Below the pieces are notes generated by a model, which saw only the letters and a list, made by a program, of their open reading frames with translations, did not search any database and had not been told where the DNA came from. Both the position numbers and the translations under genes were made by a program. A stretch of DNA of 64,000 nucleotides from Amphibalanus amphitrite (lineage: Eukaryota > Arthropoda > Thecostraca > Balanomorpha > Balanidae), in contig NW_024881984.1 in the NCBI RefSeq assembly GCF_019059575.1, positions 372,001-436,000 on the forward strand, written 5' to 3'. Numbering within the stretch: the first letter of the stretch is position 1; each line of letters opens with the position of its first letter. Shown one piece after another: positions 1 through 14,000 of this stretch.

Positions 1-1866
1 CTCGCCTCACATCACTCACCCAGTCTCTTGGTTTACCACCAGCTAGACTGTGAGCGCCGTGGCCGCTGCTGTCTTTATCTCTCCCAGGGATCGGGCGTGC
101 CGCTGAAGGTGGGGGAGCTCTGAGAAGCCCGCCCGTTCTGCAGCATCCCTTTGTGAGCTCGGCGGCCCGGGGATGGCGCGTCTCCGTCTGATCCCATAAA
201 CAGTGACGCCAGAGCAGTAGCTATCGTTTATGCCCGAGATAAACAGGGGAGGATGGGAGGCGCCGGCAGCGCAGGGCAAGAATGTTTACCTGGGGGACGG
301 CTCGCGCCCCCGACGATGGCGACGATGGGCGTGGTAGGGTGTCGATGACGTGTGTACTGCGTATAGCTGTATGACGCGATGTTATTTATATGAATTCTGA
401 CTAAGAAGTTACATATGTTGAGACTTGAGAGATAATTTCATTCAATGGTTTTGGAATTCAGATTGGTGATTTACGTGCCAGTCACATGTCTGTTGCGGCG
501 AAAGGCACATATTTGCGTTGGCAGCGCGGAGACTGGTTGCGGCTTTTTTTCTGCTCGGTAAAACAGCTGCATTGTTGACAGTCAGCGAACTTGGCGCTGA
601 GGGCGGGCTGCGCTCGAATTGGAAGGCAAATACTGGCGCGGCGCGTAACTTGGCCGCCGCTCGTTTGGGCCGGATGGCAGGCAGTTTGGTGGTCGCGGGC
701 TCGGCCGCGGTGCTAAATGTTTGAGGCCGAGCGCGCTCCTGCCGTCTCGGAACGGCCGTTTAGCGGCAGCGTGCTCCCCAGCCGGCCGGCGACCTGCTGA
801 AACATTCACACACCGACGCTCGTCTCCCGGCCGGCGGGCGCATTTGGGCCGCTCCGGTGTCTCGAGTTGGCCTCCGCAGCGCTCCGCGCCACTTTATTGA
901 AATGTCTCTGCGGTGACCTGTTGATTATCGTAGTGCCCTGCCGGTGCTGTGCTGCCTACTGACGCTGCGCTGGCCGCCTTGTGCAGCGACCTTTCGCGGC
1001 GCTGTTTGGACTGCGGCTGTCGCTGTCTGTGCCAGTGATGAACGCCGCTCTATAGCGTGCGCGGGCGGCGTCTGTCTGCCGATTGTGCTGTGCACCCATT
1101 GAGGTCGCCTCGTTTGTTGTCGTTATCGCTGCTGCCGCTGTCTCCTGCTGTCTTTTGGTGTTAACGTCTTGGTGTCTTGTATAGCCATTCTGTATTGCGC
1201 TGTCTGATGCTCTCTTCTGTCTAGCGTGTCCTGTCAACACTTGAAGTCCCTTGCAATTTTGGTGTTCACTTTGTAGACAACATTCCGCACAGTAGGAGCG
1301 GGCCGGTCGGCAGTGGATTACGCTATCCCGGTAAATCGGAAAACAGATTCGATGGGCGGCTGGCAGGGTTACGGCACATCTGGTCATCTGGGAAATCTGA
1401 CTCGCTCGGTCAATATGAACCGGGACGCTGGAGATTGGCGGCCAACGGTGGCATAAAAACAAACTGCTCTCTGAAGTATGGCGCCCTTCTGATACAGAGA
1501 GCTCCCGGATGAAAGGCGAGATTGTGTGCACTAGTCTTATCAGGAGGAAATGTGCTTGAATGAAGCTTTGTGATTACATTTCCCTTGTAGAGATTTATTC
1601 ATATTTCGAAAGCTTCACGAAGGCATCCGGGAACCGACAAAGGATATGTTCCACTGCTGTCATTTCAGTCACTTCTTTGTTTTCAAATAAGTGTTGTGCC
1701 TGTGCGCCGTTTACCGATATTCTAACTCGCAGTGCCATCGCCTGGTCTATGCCTGGTGTCTCACTGACCACCCCAGCTACGCGTGACACCACATGACCCC
1801 ACCGTGACCCCACCATGACCCCCTCCGTGACCTCGTCTGACCCCTACACCCCCCGTGTGCCCTCAG
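1..1866. other. Intron upstream of the first visible PTBP exon
   Basis: GC-rich with no exon I can support. The last 110 bases are a degenerate TGACCCC-type repeat running into the acceptor at 1866. The missing PTBP N-terminal exons are not here. Confidence 0.6.
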
Positions 1867-2013
1867 GCGTTCCTCGAGATGGCGGACGAGGTGGCCGCCA
1901 CTCAGATGGTGGCCTACTTCGCCAACGGTACCGCCCAGCTGCGCGGCCGCTCCGTCTACGTCCAGTTCTCCAACCACAAGGAGCTGAAGACGGACCAGAC
2001 GCACTCGAATGCT
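1867..2013 (+). CDS. heph: PTBP exon: second half of RRM1
   Basis: Acceptor ccctcag, donor gtgagt, phase 0 at both ends, 49 codons. It starts AFLEMADE (the RNP1 strand of RRM1) and holds [14 protein letters not shown], a very conserved PTBP stretch. Confidence 0.96.
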
Positions 2014-5000
2014 GTGAGTGGACTGCCCGGCTGGCCGGGATTCCACGCGGCGCCGCCGCTGCTGGCGCACTACCTGGTGCCTGTGGGTAGTAGCAGATGG
2101 ACGGTAGTAGTGGCACAGTAGTGGGTCGGAGTCTGGTGAAACTGGTGGTGAGCGGAAGGTAGGTGAGGGGACCGCGGAGGCACCGAGAGATATCGGGTAG
2201 TGCCGTATGGTGAGTTTGATGTGGTAAAGGGGAGGCCAAGGACTGGAGAGATAGTGCTCTGAAGGCTGATAAGGGAGAGGCATTGGTTGCGTGATAGTGG
2301 CAGAAGCTGTTAAATGTGAGTGTCGTCCCATGCTAATCGCACCGTGTTGTTTGTTGGTATTTTTAACCTGCTTCACTGTGTCATCTGGCATCTAATATCC
2401 TGGTTCTCAGCTAATGATTTATCCCTTACAACACCACAAATCACTCCTAAAGAACGTTATCTGACAACTGGATGCATATATACTTGTCGCCAAATCCCTC
2501 ATCCTCAGAAGCTCACCCCGCCTGACTCCTGAACCCTCACCCTTCCTCGTCCGCGATTGGCCCCCGTGACCGGCCCAGCCGCACCCAGCACTGCGCGGTG
2601 GCCGTGATTGAGCGGGATTGAATCAGCCCTGGTGGCCGGGTGGTCGGGGCACGCCTCAGACGGCCATGTGTCGCGGCCGCGGCGCCCTAACCCGGTTATC
2701 GGTGGTGGGTTAGCGCGGCACCGCGACGCCCCGACTCTGTGACTTGATTAGGCCGCCGCCCGGCGCCGGCGGTCGTGGTGGGGGCCGCGATTCGACGGAG
2801 CCGGGTTTGGCCGGAGTGGATGTCTTTGTGGTGGCCTTTGGCGGGGCCGTAGATTTGTGTTAGTGGACCTGTGTTGTCGGGGTGGAAATGTGTGCGGGCG
2901 ATGTGGGACGCGATGATCGGCCGGCCGTCCCTCTCACGTTATGTCCATTCCTCCATTCCTTACGCGATGTGAGAGGGACGGTCGACGAGCTGAAAAAGAA
3001 AGAAAAAAAAATCGAACCCGACGCACGCTCCTCTCGGCGCCGCACCTCCGCCGCGCGCACCGAGCGCCCACGCACTGGGGAAGCGTCTCCCGTCCCCTCC
3101 CGTCCCGTCCGAGAGGGCCGCGCCGCCGGCGGGGCCGCCCCGGGCGGCGGCGCGGCTATTCGGAGGACCGTCTCGCCGCTGTCCGGCGCTAGCCCGTTAA
3201 CGAACATATAACAACGTTATCTTCCGTTAACTATAGCGCCGCACAGACTCTGCTCGAACGTTACATTGGCTGATGATCGGCCGGCCGTCCCTCTCACGTT
3301 ATGTCCATTCCTCCATTCCTTACGCCAATCACACCCGACAGGACAGAATGTTATTATAGTGATCGGTGCTCCAGGAGGGACGCGGCGTTAAGTGGCCTGC
3401 TCAGGCAGGCCAGGCCGCGGCCACGAGACGCCAGGCAGGAGGCAGGGTTGGTTGGCAAACAGCACTGATAACACACTAGGAGAATGGGCGTCGACTCACC
3501 TCTGTCACTTGGTTGGAGTTTGTCAGCGCCCAGTGGAGGGCGGGGGCGCGCACAGGGGAGATAAGGGCGTCGCGGCTCATACTGGGCCCGTCGCGGAGGC
3601 TGTGGTTGTCGAATGTCGAATCTGAGCCGATAGTTGCCCGCAGTGTGCTATTCAAACACAGCCGGGTGAGGGCGGGCGCCCCGTAGCACAAACAACGGTC
3701 CACTGGTGGGGAAGGTGGCGTCTCGGGCGGTCAGCACTGTGCTGTCTCCTCCGGCAGACTGCGGCTGGGCCGGAGAGCGCGTGTTTGCTGTTGGCCCCGA
3801 CAATATGAGGGCAGTAATGGGGAGGGAGACTACGCCGTCCGGTGCCCGAGCCGAGCCAGCTGAGCTCGGTGTGCGGTCAAACGGTAGATTGGCAGTGGTG
3901 TGGCGTCAGCATCCGATTTTAACCTGCGCTGGCTCGTCATACCAAGCCATACATACGGTCGTCATACCAATCAGGGGCCATACCGAGCGTCTGTGCTATG
4001 AATCGGGTTACAGATCATTCTGTGGTCGTTAGACGCAATATAACGTCAGTGGGAGCACCGGTCGGCGGTATTGTAATGTCAGAGTCCGAATCAGTTGGCG
4101 TCGGCGCCATATCAGGGTCATACCGAGCGGCTGTGGTATGATATCAAATCACGAGCTGTCCCTGCGCTCGCCAGACGCAATGTGACATCAGCGCGAGCAC
4201 CGGTCAGCGGTGTGGTTACGTCAGATCCCGGGTCGACCTGAACCGACATCATGTCAGGGCCCCTTTCGCCATTCTCCTGGCCAATTGCGGCTGCCAGAGC
4301 CGGGCTCGTCTCCCCGTGCCATGAGCACTATCAGCTGGTGGTGCGCGGGTGGGGGTGCGCGTGTTTGCTGTTGGTCCCGATAACGTGAGGTCGGCAATGG
4401 GGGAGGGGAGGGGAACTGCGCTGTCCGCTGTCGGAGCCGGAGAGCGCGGGTGGGTGTCGTCTTACAATGGACACACGCGGAGTGGGTCTTTAACGCAATT
4501 ACCTGCCAGCGGGATGCATTTACACCTGGGTCGGCAGCCACGATGGAACGTCAGCGTGCTCCCGACCGGCGGGGGTGTGCGTTGGAACGGGTCAATTGGG
4601 ACCCTCCCACCTTCAAAAAAAAGTTAATGAATTGGCATGAAAGTAGCGACCGGCCAGGAAGTCTGGCAGATGATTATCCGCTGAGGATTCCTGGTCTCCA
4701 CACTAAGGCTGATTGGTGTTATGCCAGGCCGGCACAGCACGTCCCAGTCGAGAGCTGTGTGCAGAACACTCGGATTTGCCGCCATGGCCTCTTGTGCTTT
4801 GGCGTCGGCGGCCCGAGTTTCGGCGAGGGGCCGGTTGGCGTAAGTACGCAGCAGCCACGCCATGTAACTTGTCAGCTGGAGCCCCGCCGCCGGGAAATGG
4901 CAGGCTCCGTGAGCCAGCAGTTCGGCTACCCGGGCCAAATAGTGGGCGGTGGTCGCCAGCGGGCCCCCTACTTCATCCCCCGAGTCGTCGACCGCGACGT

Positions 5001-8000
5001 AGCGGCCTCGGTGGCGGAGGTCCTGGGCGGCCTTGGTGCTGACCCCGGCTAGCTGGAGGGCGGGTACCGGCGGCTGCGCGTAGGACACTACCGGTAGCTG
5101 CTGGTGGTCTTGTGCGCGGTCCGCCGCCACCCCTCGCTCGCGTGCCTTTAGTCCTGCCGCGGCTGCGCTTTCACTAGTCTCGCCGGCTGAGCGTCGGTAC
5201 TCGTACGCGCCCCCGGGCACCGGCCAGTTGGACGCGCCTCCGGCCGCCGCGCCGGCCAGTTGGGCGCGCCTCCAAGCGCCGGGTAGGCGGGTGTGTGTGC
5301 CGCGCCTCCCCATGAGGGCGGGGCCGCGGCGCCGGCCGTCGCCGGTCGGCACAGGGCAAGCCGGTGGGTCTCCGGCTCCGTGGGCCCGTGTTGTTGCTGG
5401 TATGTACCGGGGCCGGCTGGGGGCCCGCCGGCGCGTCAGCTCCGGTGGTCGTCTGGTGGGCGGGCATTGCTGTAGGGGGTAGCGGGCCTGTCACGTCTGC
5501 CCAGGGGCCAACTATCGCGCTCTGCGCCGTTGGGGTGAGCGGTCGGAGTCCTGTAGGCCAGGATAACAGACCGTCAGTTAGGGGCGTTGTTTGCAGTCCT
5601 GTGAGTGGGATGGAGGCGCTGAGGTCCACTGAGACGCCAGTATCGGGGGGGGGGGGGGCGTTGGCGACATGGCGGCCTCGCCGGGAACGTCACCAGCGGT
5701 ATTATGGGTACGATAACGCTAGGGTGACCGGTGGGGAGAGCGCGAAAACAACCCACGGTCAAACACCAGTCGGGCGGGAAAAGTAACCAATGGACGGTCA
5801 GGTGTCAACCGCACCACACGTTCGCCCACCGCCGTTCGACCCCGTGACCCCGTTCTTTGCGGGCGGTGTGACGTCAGGACTGCTGGGCCAGGCCACGTGG
5901 TTAGCGTACGCGCGGTCACCTGATGCGTACGGGCCGTACGTGGTCGCATGCGGTGGTCAGCGTGCGTTCGATCCATTCGTGCGTATCGCTGTTTACCAGT
6001 GTATGTGAGCCGACAATGCTATGGGACGGGTCAGAGTTCCATTCGTGCAGACGGGCTGCCAATCGCGCCATATAGGGCCAGTCAGCGATTCATGCGTGCG
6101 CGCGCGTCGGTGTGAGCGTGCAGACCATTAGGCGGGGAGCCGTCAGCGCTCCGGCGGGCCGTTCAGCGGCTGTCTGTGAGCGTGGAGACCAATTAGGCGG
6201 GGGGGGGGGGGGGCGTCAGGGTTGAAGCGGGCCGTTCAGCGGCTGTCTGTGAGCGTGCAGACCAATTAGGCGGGGGGCCGTCAGGGCTGAAGCGGGCCGT
6301 TCAGCGGCTGTCTGTGAACGTGCAGACCAATTGGCGGGGGGGGGGGGGGCGTCAGGGTTGAAGCGGGCCGTTCAGCGGCTGTCTGTGAGCGTGCAGACCA
6401 ATTAGGCGGGGAGCCGTCAGGGTTGAAGCGGGCCGTTCAGCGGCTGTCTGTGAGCGTGCAGACCAATTAGGCGGGGGGCCGTCAGGGTTGAAGCGGGCCG
6501 TTCAGCGGCTGTCTGTGAGCGTGCAGAACATTAGGCGGGGAGCCGTCAGCGCTCCAGCGGGCCGTTCAGCGGCTGTCTGTGAGCGTGCAGACCAATTAGG
6601 CGGGGGGAGGGGGGGCGTCAGTGTTGAAGCGGGCCGTTCAGCGGCTGTCTGTGAGCGTGCAGACCAATTAGGCGGGGGGGGGGGGCCGTCAGGGTTGAAG
6701 CGGGCCGTTCAGCGGCTGTCTGTGAGCGTGCAGACCATTAGGCGGGGAGCCGTCAGCGCTCCAGCGGGCCGTTCAGCGGCTGTCTGTGAGCGTGCAGACC
6801 AATTGGGGAGGGGGGGGCGTCAGGGTTGAAGCGGGCCGTTCAGCGGCTGTCTGTGAGCGTGCAGACCAATTAGGCGAGGAGCAGTCGTGCGTGGAGCGAT
6901 CAGCGCTCAGAGGAGCCGGTCAGTGCGTGGAGCGATCAGCGCTCAGAGGGGCCGGTCAGTGCGTGGAGCGATCAGCGCTCAGAGGGGCCGGTCAGTGCGT
7001 AGAGCGATCAGCGCTCAGAGGGAGGGGCCGGTCAGTGCGTGGAGCGATCAGCGCTCAGCGGGGACGGTCAGTGCGTGGAGCGATCAGCGCTCAGAGGGGC
7101 CGGTCAGTGCGTGGAGCGATCAGCGCTCAGAGGGGCCAGTCAGCGGCTACTCGAATAAGTACGGTCTGTCAGCGTGTGGAGCGATCAGCGCTCAGAGGGG
7201 CCGGTGATCAGTGCATGGAGCGACCAGCGCTCAGAGGGGCCGGTCAGTGCGTGGAGCGATCAGCGCTCAGAGGGGCCGGTCAGTGCGTGGAGCGATCAGC
7301 GCTCAGAGGGGCCGGTCAGTGCGTGGAGCGATCAGCGCTCAGGGGCCGGTCAGTGCGTGGAGCGATCAGCGCTCAGAGGGGCCGGTCAGTGCGTGGAGCG
7401 ATCAGCGCTCAGAGGGGCCGGTCAGTGCGTGGAGCGATCAGCGCTCAGAGGGGCCAGTCAGTGCGTGGAGCGATCAGCGCTCAGAGGGGCCGGTCAGTGC
7501 GTGGAGCGATCAGCGCTCAGAGGGGCCGCCTGGGCCGCGGTGGTGGCCTAAACGACGGACAGGTAGTCGCGTGCGCCGGTGATATCTTACCGGTGATGGC
7601 GTATCCTAAGGCGGCGTGCTCCATCGTTAAACAGCACAGGCAGATACTGCACAGAAGGGAACTGCTTAACGCGGCACTTCGCTCTCCAATCTCCTCTCGC
7701 TGGTAGACTCTTCTGCGCGACGTCAAGCGCGAGACACACGCCCATGGAGACGGCGAGCTCTCGCCACGCACGACGCCCATCTGAGAGGTATTTACCGGGG
7801 ATAACTGACCTTCACTGCTTAGGAGCACGTCGCGTCTCGGCCTCCGACAGTGTGCCCCATGGGCGAGGCGGCTACAGAGGCCAGAGAGACGGAGACAAAC
7901 ACTTATGACACTGCAGGGTGCCGCCATATACATGGCCAGAGGGTACGTCACCGGTGCCGATGTAGATCGCAGGAACGTAGCGGCGTGCTTATCCCACGGA

Positions 8001-11000
8001 GGCAGACACCACAAAAAATCGAACCCGACGCACGCTCCTCTCGGCGCCGCACCTCCGCCGCGCGCACCGAGCGCCCACGCACTGGGGAAGCGTCTCCCGT
8101 CCCCTCCCGTCCCGTCCGAGAGGGCCGCGCCGCCGGCGGGGCCGCCCCGGGCGGCGGCGCGGCTATTCGGAGGACCGTCTCGCCGCTGTCCGGCGCTAGC
8201 CCGTTAACGAACATTTGATGGGACGGTTATTGATTCTACAATGTGTATGTGTGATAAGTGCGCGTTGTTTGTCGAATGTGGTCACCGTTAAGCCTTTTGA
8301 AAGTTGAAACTTGTGTGTTTGTGTACCTATATTCATGTGCTCAACGTCTTTCAGCACTTTGCGCTTTCATTTTAGAATTGATCGTCGAGGAATTTTCAGA
8401 TATTAGTCTTGCTTTCGCCTGTGGACCGGTAATGAAGCATTTTGATGGCTGCACTAGCCTGTGACATCCCAAATCTGCGAGTCCCATGTGCCTGATTTTA
8501 TTCAACCCTCCCAACCCGTGTTCTCAAGCCATATAAGCCCATTCTAACTCTAACCCTCGTGTGCCTGCACAGAACGCGTCAGCCCAGGCGGCCCTGCAGG
8601 CGGCGCAGTCTATGACGGGCGGTGACACCCAGGGTGGACCCAACACGGTGCTGCGGGTCATCATCGAGCACATGGTCTACCCGGTCACACTAGATGTGCT
8701 TCAACAGGTGAGAGAAAATAGGAGAGAGAGGGGGATGCTTTGTGGGGGGGGGGGTAATATGGGTTTGCGTTGGTGGAAAATGGGAGTGGATGGGGATGGC
8801 TTTGGTTGGTAAGAAGGGGATGCTTCTGAGGTTGTGGTCGATAGTGAAGAGGATGAGGAAGTGAGGTGGAGTTGTTATCAGACTTGGATCGAAAGCCGTT
8901 CAGTACATAGCTGGCATCACAAGGTGCTAAACTGCTAAGTGACGTATTTCTTCAAGCATAGGCTGCTTGGGATGAGTTCCTGTTCGGCTTATCAACCTCA
9001 TACTGTATGCTCGTGCTCAGCTCCCATGAAGCGGGGATGTCCTTGGCTGACTCTTTGTGTACGTTCAAGAGGTACATTTCGGTCCGTTGAGACTGTTCAG
9101 ACTCAGAGCGGCACCAGGGCGGTATCGGCTCTGGTTTGTGGTTGTCCGCCGGAGGACGGGGGCGTGTCTTCTGTCGCCAGCCGAGCTCTGTTTGTATGCA
9201 CAACCCGCCACCGTATATGAGAACTGACAGACGATGAGCGCCGCGATGATGCCAACAGACGCCTTTGTTCGGCCCGGATCCGGCCGCCGGGGTGGGCGGA
9301 GTTGATAGGAGGCAGCCTGGCGGAGGTCGGTACCGTTTGGATATTCAGTCAGTCTGAGTCATACAGTGAGCGACTGTGTTTACTGCTGAGCCCACCCGCG
9401 GTCGACTGACTCCTACCGCCGGGGTTTGCACTCTCCGGATGTATAAGGATCCGTCCAGATGGTGCCGCTGCGATGTATGGGTGATTCTGGGATAAACCTG
9501 GTCGAACGCCAGGTTTAGCCACGCCGCGGTGGGTCCGGGAACGATCCGTTACCGACAACCTCGGCCCCTCTCCCTCTCTGGAGCCGTCGGAACAGAGTTG
9601 GGATGACCTCCGCTACCCCTGCAGTCTGCGGTTGGCTGACGTGACCGCGACGGCAGCACTATGCTGACCCGGGGTCGGGTGTCTTACTCGTCTGGCGGTA
9701 GCAATGCAGATCCGCCCACCGCCAGGCGGAGGGGCGGAGGCTCGTCCTGCACCGCCCCACCCGGCGGGGCAGTATATAGATAATCTATGGAGATACACAG
9801 CCCGACCGGTCGGTCGAGCGGCTCGTCCGGCCTGTTGGCTCCACTGGACCGGATCGGATCGCGGGGCCCGGGGCCGGGGCCGCAGTCAGTGTCGTGGCCA
9901 GGGGCTCGGTGACAGATGGCCACCAGATGCTCCCGCTATCGGGGAGGCAGACCCGACGGATGGGGTCACCAGGGGACGCCCCTGCTGCCAGTGTCGCTGC
10001 TGCTGAGACTCATCAGCTTATCGAGGGGGCTATCATTGTTGTTTGTTGTCTCTCCAGCGGCATTTTGCAGCATATGAATGCTCGCTTTCATCATACAAAT
10101 TTCCACGCTCCAACGCGAGCACAATGCACCTTTGATATTCACCTGTAACTCGAATACGAGCGTTGCATGTCTGAGAGAAATTTAATTTAAATCACATCGT
10201 CTATTCCGGTGGTATTTAATAATTCCGTCGGTCCCACGCCAGTGTCTAGCGCTGTGTCGCCCGCCTCCTCCCTTGCTGGACCGTTGTGTTGTTCTGTGCC
10301 GTGTCTGACACGGTGTGTTGTGTGGTGTGGCGGTGCCTGGTCGCCATTGTACGTCCACGGCCACTGTGACGCCGTCACGCCGTGACGGGCTTACACCGTG
10401 ACGGCGTGACGGCAGCGCCGCACCTGCGTCACATCGATTCGGAGGGGCTATATCAGGATGGCCGCGATTGAGTATGGAAGAGGTGAGAGGCGCAGGCTAG
10501 TGGAAGTAGATCTCAGCAGTACCTACTTTGAAATCTGTGCCGTTTTTGGGTCGTATTTTTAACTTTTGAAGTGACGCCAGTAAAAATAAGGTAGTTTTGC
10601 TCGAGTATTACCTGTTCGGAAGTGTATACAACTTCTTCCTGTGGTGATGCATCGAGGTAAACTACGTTCACGATCGGTCGGCATTTCCTATTGCGTTATT
10701 CAGCGGACATTGTTCCCCTCCATGTCACCCAGTGGTCTAGTATCGCAGCCCTCTGAGCCGCTGAGTCGTCCCCGACCGTCCGCCGGCGCCCTGAAGGGGT
10801 CACAATGGTGGGACGGCGGCCGACGGAGCCAAATTGGACCCTGTCGTGTTCGGCCAACATTATGAGCGATGAAGTCGACGACATGGAGCGCCTAATGTCT
10901 GAGAGGGGCCCTCGTTAGTGACCTCACTGTGGCCCTTATTAGCTTCGTGAGTGAAACCGTGCGGATGTGCGGCCACCGTGCGGTGTGTGCTCCGACGCAC

Positions 11001-14000
11001 AATGCGTGCGCGGGACGCTTAGTTTGCTATTGTGGGTGCTCAGCAATTCAGTGAGTCGCGTGGCGCCGTACCGATTTTCTTTGACTCGGGGAGCGCCCGC
11101 CCCTGTCGTCTATTCACCGTTTCGCCTCTATCGCCCCGCCAACGGAGTTGTGGATGTTTTCCGCCGCCGCGCCGCCACCACAATTGTCGCAGGGGAGTTG
11201 TTCGTGTTTTTCCGGCCCAGAATCGATTTCAATTTGAATTACCGGCAAATTATGCAGCGCAGCAGACGGCAGCAGCCGCTGTGGTGGTCGCGGTCGTGGG
11301 GAAACAAATTACCGACTGGTCAGCGGCAGCGGACCGGACAGTAAACATGTGTTCCCGGGTCTGGGGAGGGGGACAGAGGGTCTGTGGGCTAGCGTGCAAC
11401 AGTGCGCGGCTGAGTATGAAAGGCGACGTGGTAGATACTAAAAAAGAAACTGCAGTCACAATAAAAAGAAGTGCTTCTTGTGAAAGGCTGGTAATTCGTA
11501 TGTGGCTACCTGGAGTGGGTTACAGCCGACTTCTAACGATCCGCTCCAGCTGAGTCGTTTTCCAGCGGTGAGTCTGGCCAGGAAATGAAGACGGCGTACG
11601 GCACCGGGAAGATTTACAAACGCTTAGCCGGTCGTCATGCGGCCCAGCGGCAATTCGCTAATGGAGCGACGTCTGCGGCCGACCGGCGGTCGGCGATCGA
11701 ACGACTCCATAAAGTGGCGACCTGTGTGCTCGCAGTCTGCCCACCTGCAGAACGGCGGCGCGCGGCCGTCTGGATCGGCCGGGGTCGATCTCAGGCGAGC
11801 TAGAGTGGTGGTCAGAGGCGCTCCTGGCTGGCGGAGCGCCGCGGCCGCAGCCGGACGGCCGGCCGGGGCCCTGTGCGGGTCGTAGCGCGGTTTATGCCGG
11901 GTCGAGTGGCCGGAGCCGCGGCGCGCCGCCGAGCCCTGCGCGTCCCCAGAGGAGGGGTAGGGGAGCCCTAATTAGATCAGGTGCCCGCTGCCTCTGCCGC
12001 CCTCACTCACTACCACTGCGGGGGACCCTGCTGCTGCCGCTACTGGTATAGCAATGCTACTTGTTGTGTGCTAGTGGATCCCATATCGCCATTGAACTGC
12101 ACAGAGCCTATTTCGGTGTATTGAAGTTCCACACGCCATGGTCAGAGAATGCGATCCAAGTGACCTCTATTGACCCCTGAAGGCCTCATGTGTTCCCAGA
12201 GCCTCTAGCTGGTCCCTGCTGTAGAGGTCTGATAGAGACAGGCATTGTTGCAGAGGTAAATTGTTAGTTTGAGTCGCATTGCTGCGCCTGGTTTGCCCAG
12301 ATAAGAACGGCTTAGCAAGAAGTTGGTGGTATGTTGGCACAGATAGCACTCAGTAGTTCTTACCTTCGAGTTTGGGGATGCCCCCGTCGAATAAGGCTGT
12401 CTGTCTTGGTATTTGTGTCTTATGATCCTCTTGCCTTCTCTCGTTGCATTGCAGCTAAAATGCAGTATATTTATTTAAAATCATCATACATTTTCCCAGT
12501 AGGTATCTGGACGGATGCGTTCAGACCACTTCTATCCTTCTAGTGCACCCTGAACCAACCAAACATGGGTTGTCCGGCATAACACTGGCGGCCTCAGCTA
12601 AAAGCTATGCTTACGAAAGTTCCCGAGAAGTGGCGCTGGCATCGATTGAGGTCTCATCGCGCATCAAGGCATTTGTACGGCGAAGATTATGTGTCGCACA
12701 CCATCGGCGATGTTTCGACTGATGTTATCAGTTATCATGCTATCAGTCGATCATGTTATCAGTCGATCATGACTCGCCTGATAGCCGTCAGTGGTATATA
12801 TCGCCCAGATGCTGCATCACTCCCTGGTGTCTGTTGAGCGAGATCGGCCCGTTATTCACTGGCACATCCCAGATGCTTCCTGCCTGTTCGGTCACATGTC
12901 TATGGACTATCGTTTCCGTGACTCCCGGTGTGGACCGTGCTGATTAAGGCGGCCTCACACTGTTCAGCACCAGCGTGTAATTGTTTGATGGCTGCGTCAG
13001 AACAGAATCGGCAGTAAATCGTCACTGGGTGGGCCGCCGAATTGGATTCACGTAATCCATAGAGCCATAACGGCCTGGCGATTGCCCATAAAGCAACGCA
13101 ATAAATTGTCGGCCGCCGCCGCTGGCTATCAATATGGTTGTGTAGCATTGGGCCCGTGCTGTGCGTAATGCCTACGAATACCAACGGAGTGGACCTAGTG
13201 GCGGTGATGGCTTGGCTATTGTGTAAATATTGACAGGAGTTGCAACAATCACTTTGGTGCTATATGGTGGGACTATTCAGGTGTCGTCGGTAGTGTGTTG
13301 CGATGGTCTACACAGATGATATATGGATGAAGTGGAAAGAAAGAAGGGCTTAGATTTTGAGGCCATTTGCTGTGCGTGTACCATTGCTTACGTGTACCCT
13401 CCTTTTAAATGTGCGTCTTTTTATCCAGATGACTGACGCGTTGTTCTTTCATTTCAGATTTTCTCCCGCGTCGGCAAGGTGCTGAAGATCGTCACCTTCA
13501 CGAAGAACAGCTCGTTCCAGGCACTGATCCAGTACCCGGACGTGGTGACCGCGCAGGCGGCCAAACTGGTGAGACGCAGCACCTCAACTCTCACCCACCG
13601 CCGACATTTGCCCGCGCCGGCCGCGTGTGCCGCCTCTCCTGACCTTTGGCGACGTTTGCCGTCTGATAAACTAACTGCGGCGGCGGCCGGGGACGATGGG
13701 ATCGATGGCCGGCCGACACGGGTCTCCGTCCGCCTTCCATCCGTCGGCAATGGGTGCCACTTTGGGGCCACTTTGGATGGGCCGGGTCACTCGGGGCGAC
13801 GCGGCTGATTTGAGGAGATCGGGTGGGTCCGTTTGCCGGATTGGGTCGCTGATGAGGCCATCAGGATACGGGCCGGCTGCTGCCGACTTGCCCGGGCTCT
13901 ACCTCTGTCTTTGTCTGGTGACGGCGGCGGCTGTGTCTGTCTCTGTCTGGCTGGCTGCATGACCCAGACCTAGCCTTTGTCTGTATCGAGTAGCTTGATG

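Larger units (their letters stand above)
2014..8572. other. Large PTBP intron with repeats
   Basis: A 6.56-kb intron. It holds a 54-bp direct repeat pair, a 202-bp duplicated element, a diverged duplication (parts of 3770-4260 resemble 4350-4560), a possible retroelement relic and two minisatellites. I see no PTBP exon in it. Confidence 0.7.

Noticed and set aside
3006..3207. Ribosomal RNA fragment
   Set aside because: GC-rich with words that recall rRNA expansion segments, but I could not match it to any conserved rRNA core.
6110..7530. CRISPR-like regular repeats
   Set aside because: Units are head-to-tail without unique spacers and the DNA is animal nuclear sequence. These are minisatellites.
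6786..7706. Long plus-strand open frame with a 12-residue peptide repeat
   Set aside because: It is the 36-bp minisatellite read in frame. The unit is a multiple of three, so several frames stay open together. No start context, splice sites or non-repeat coding content.
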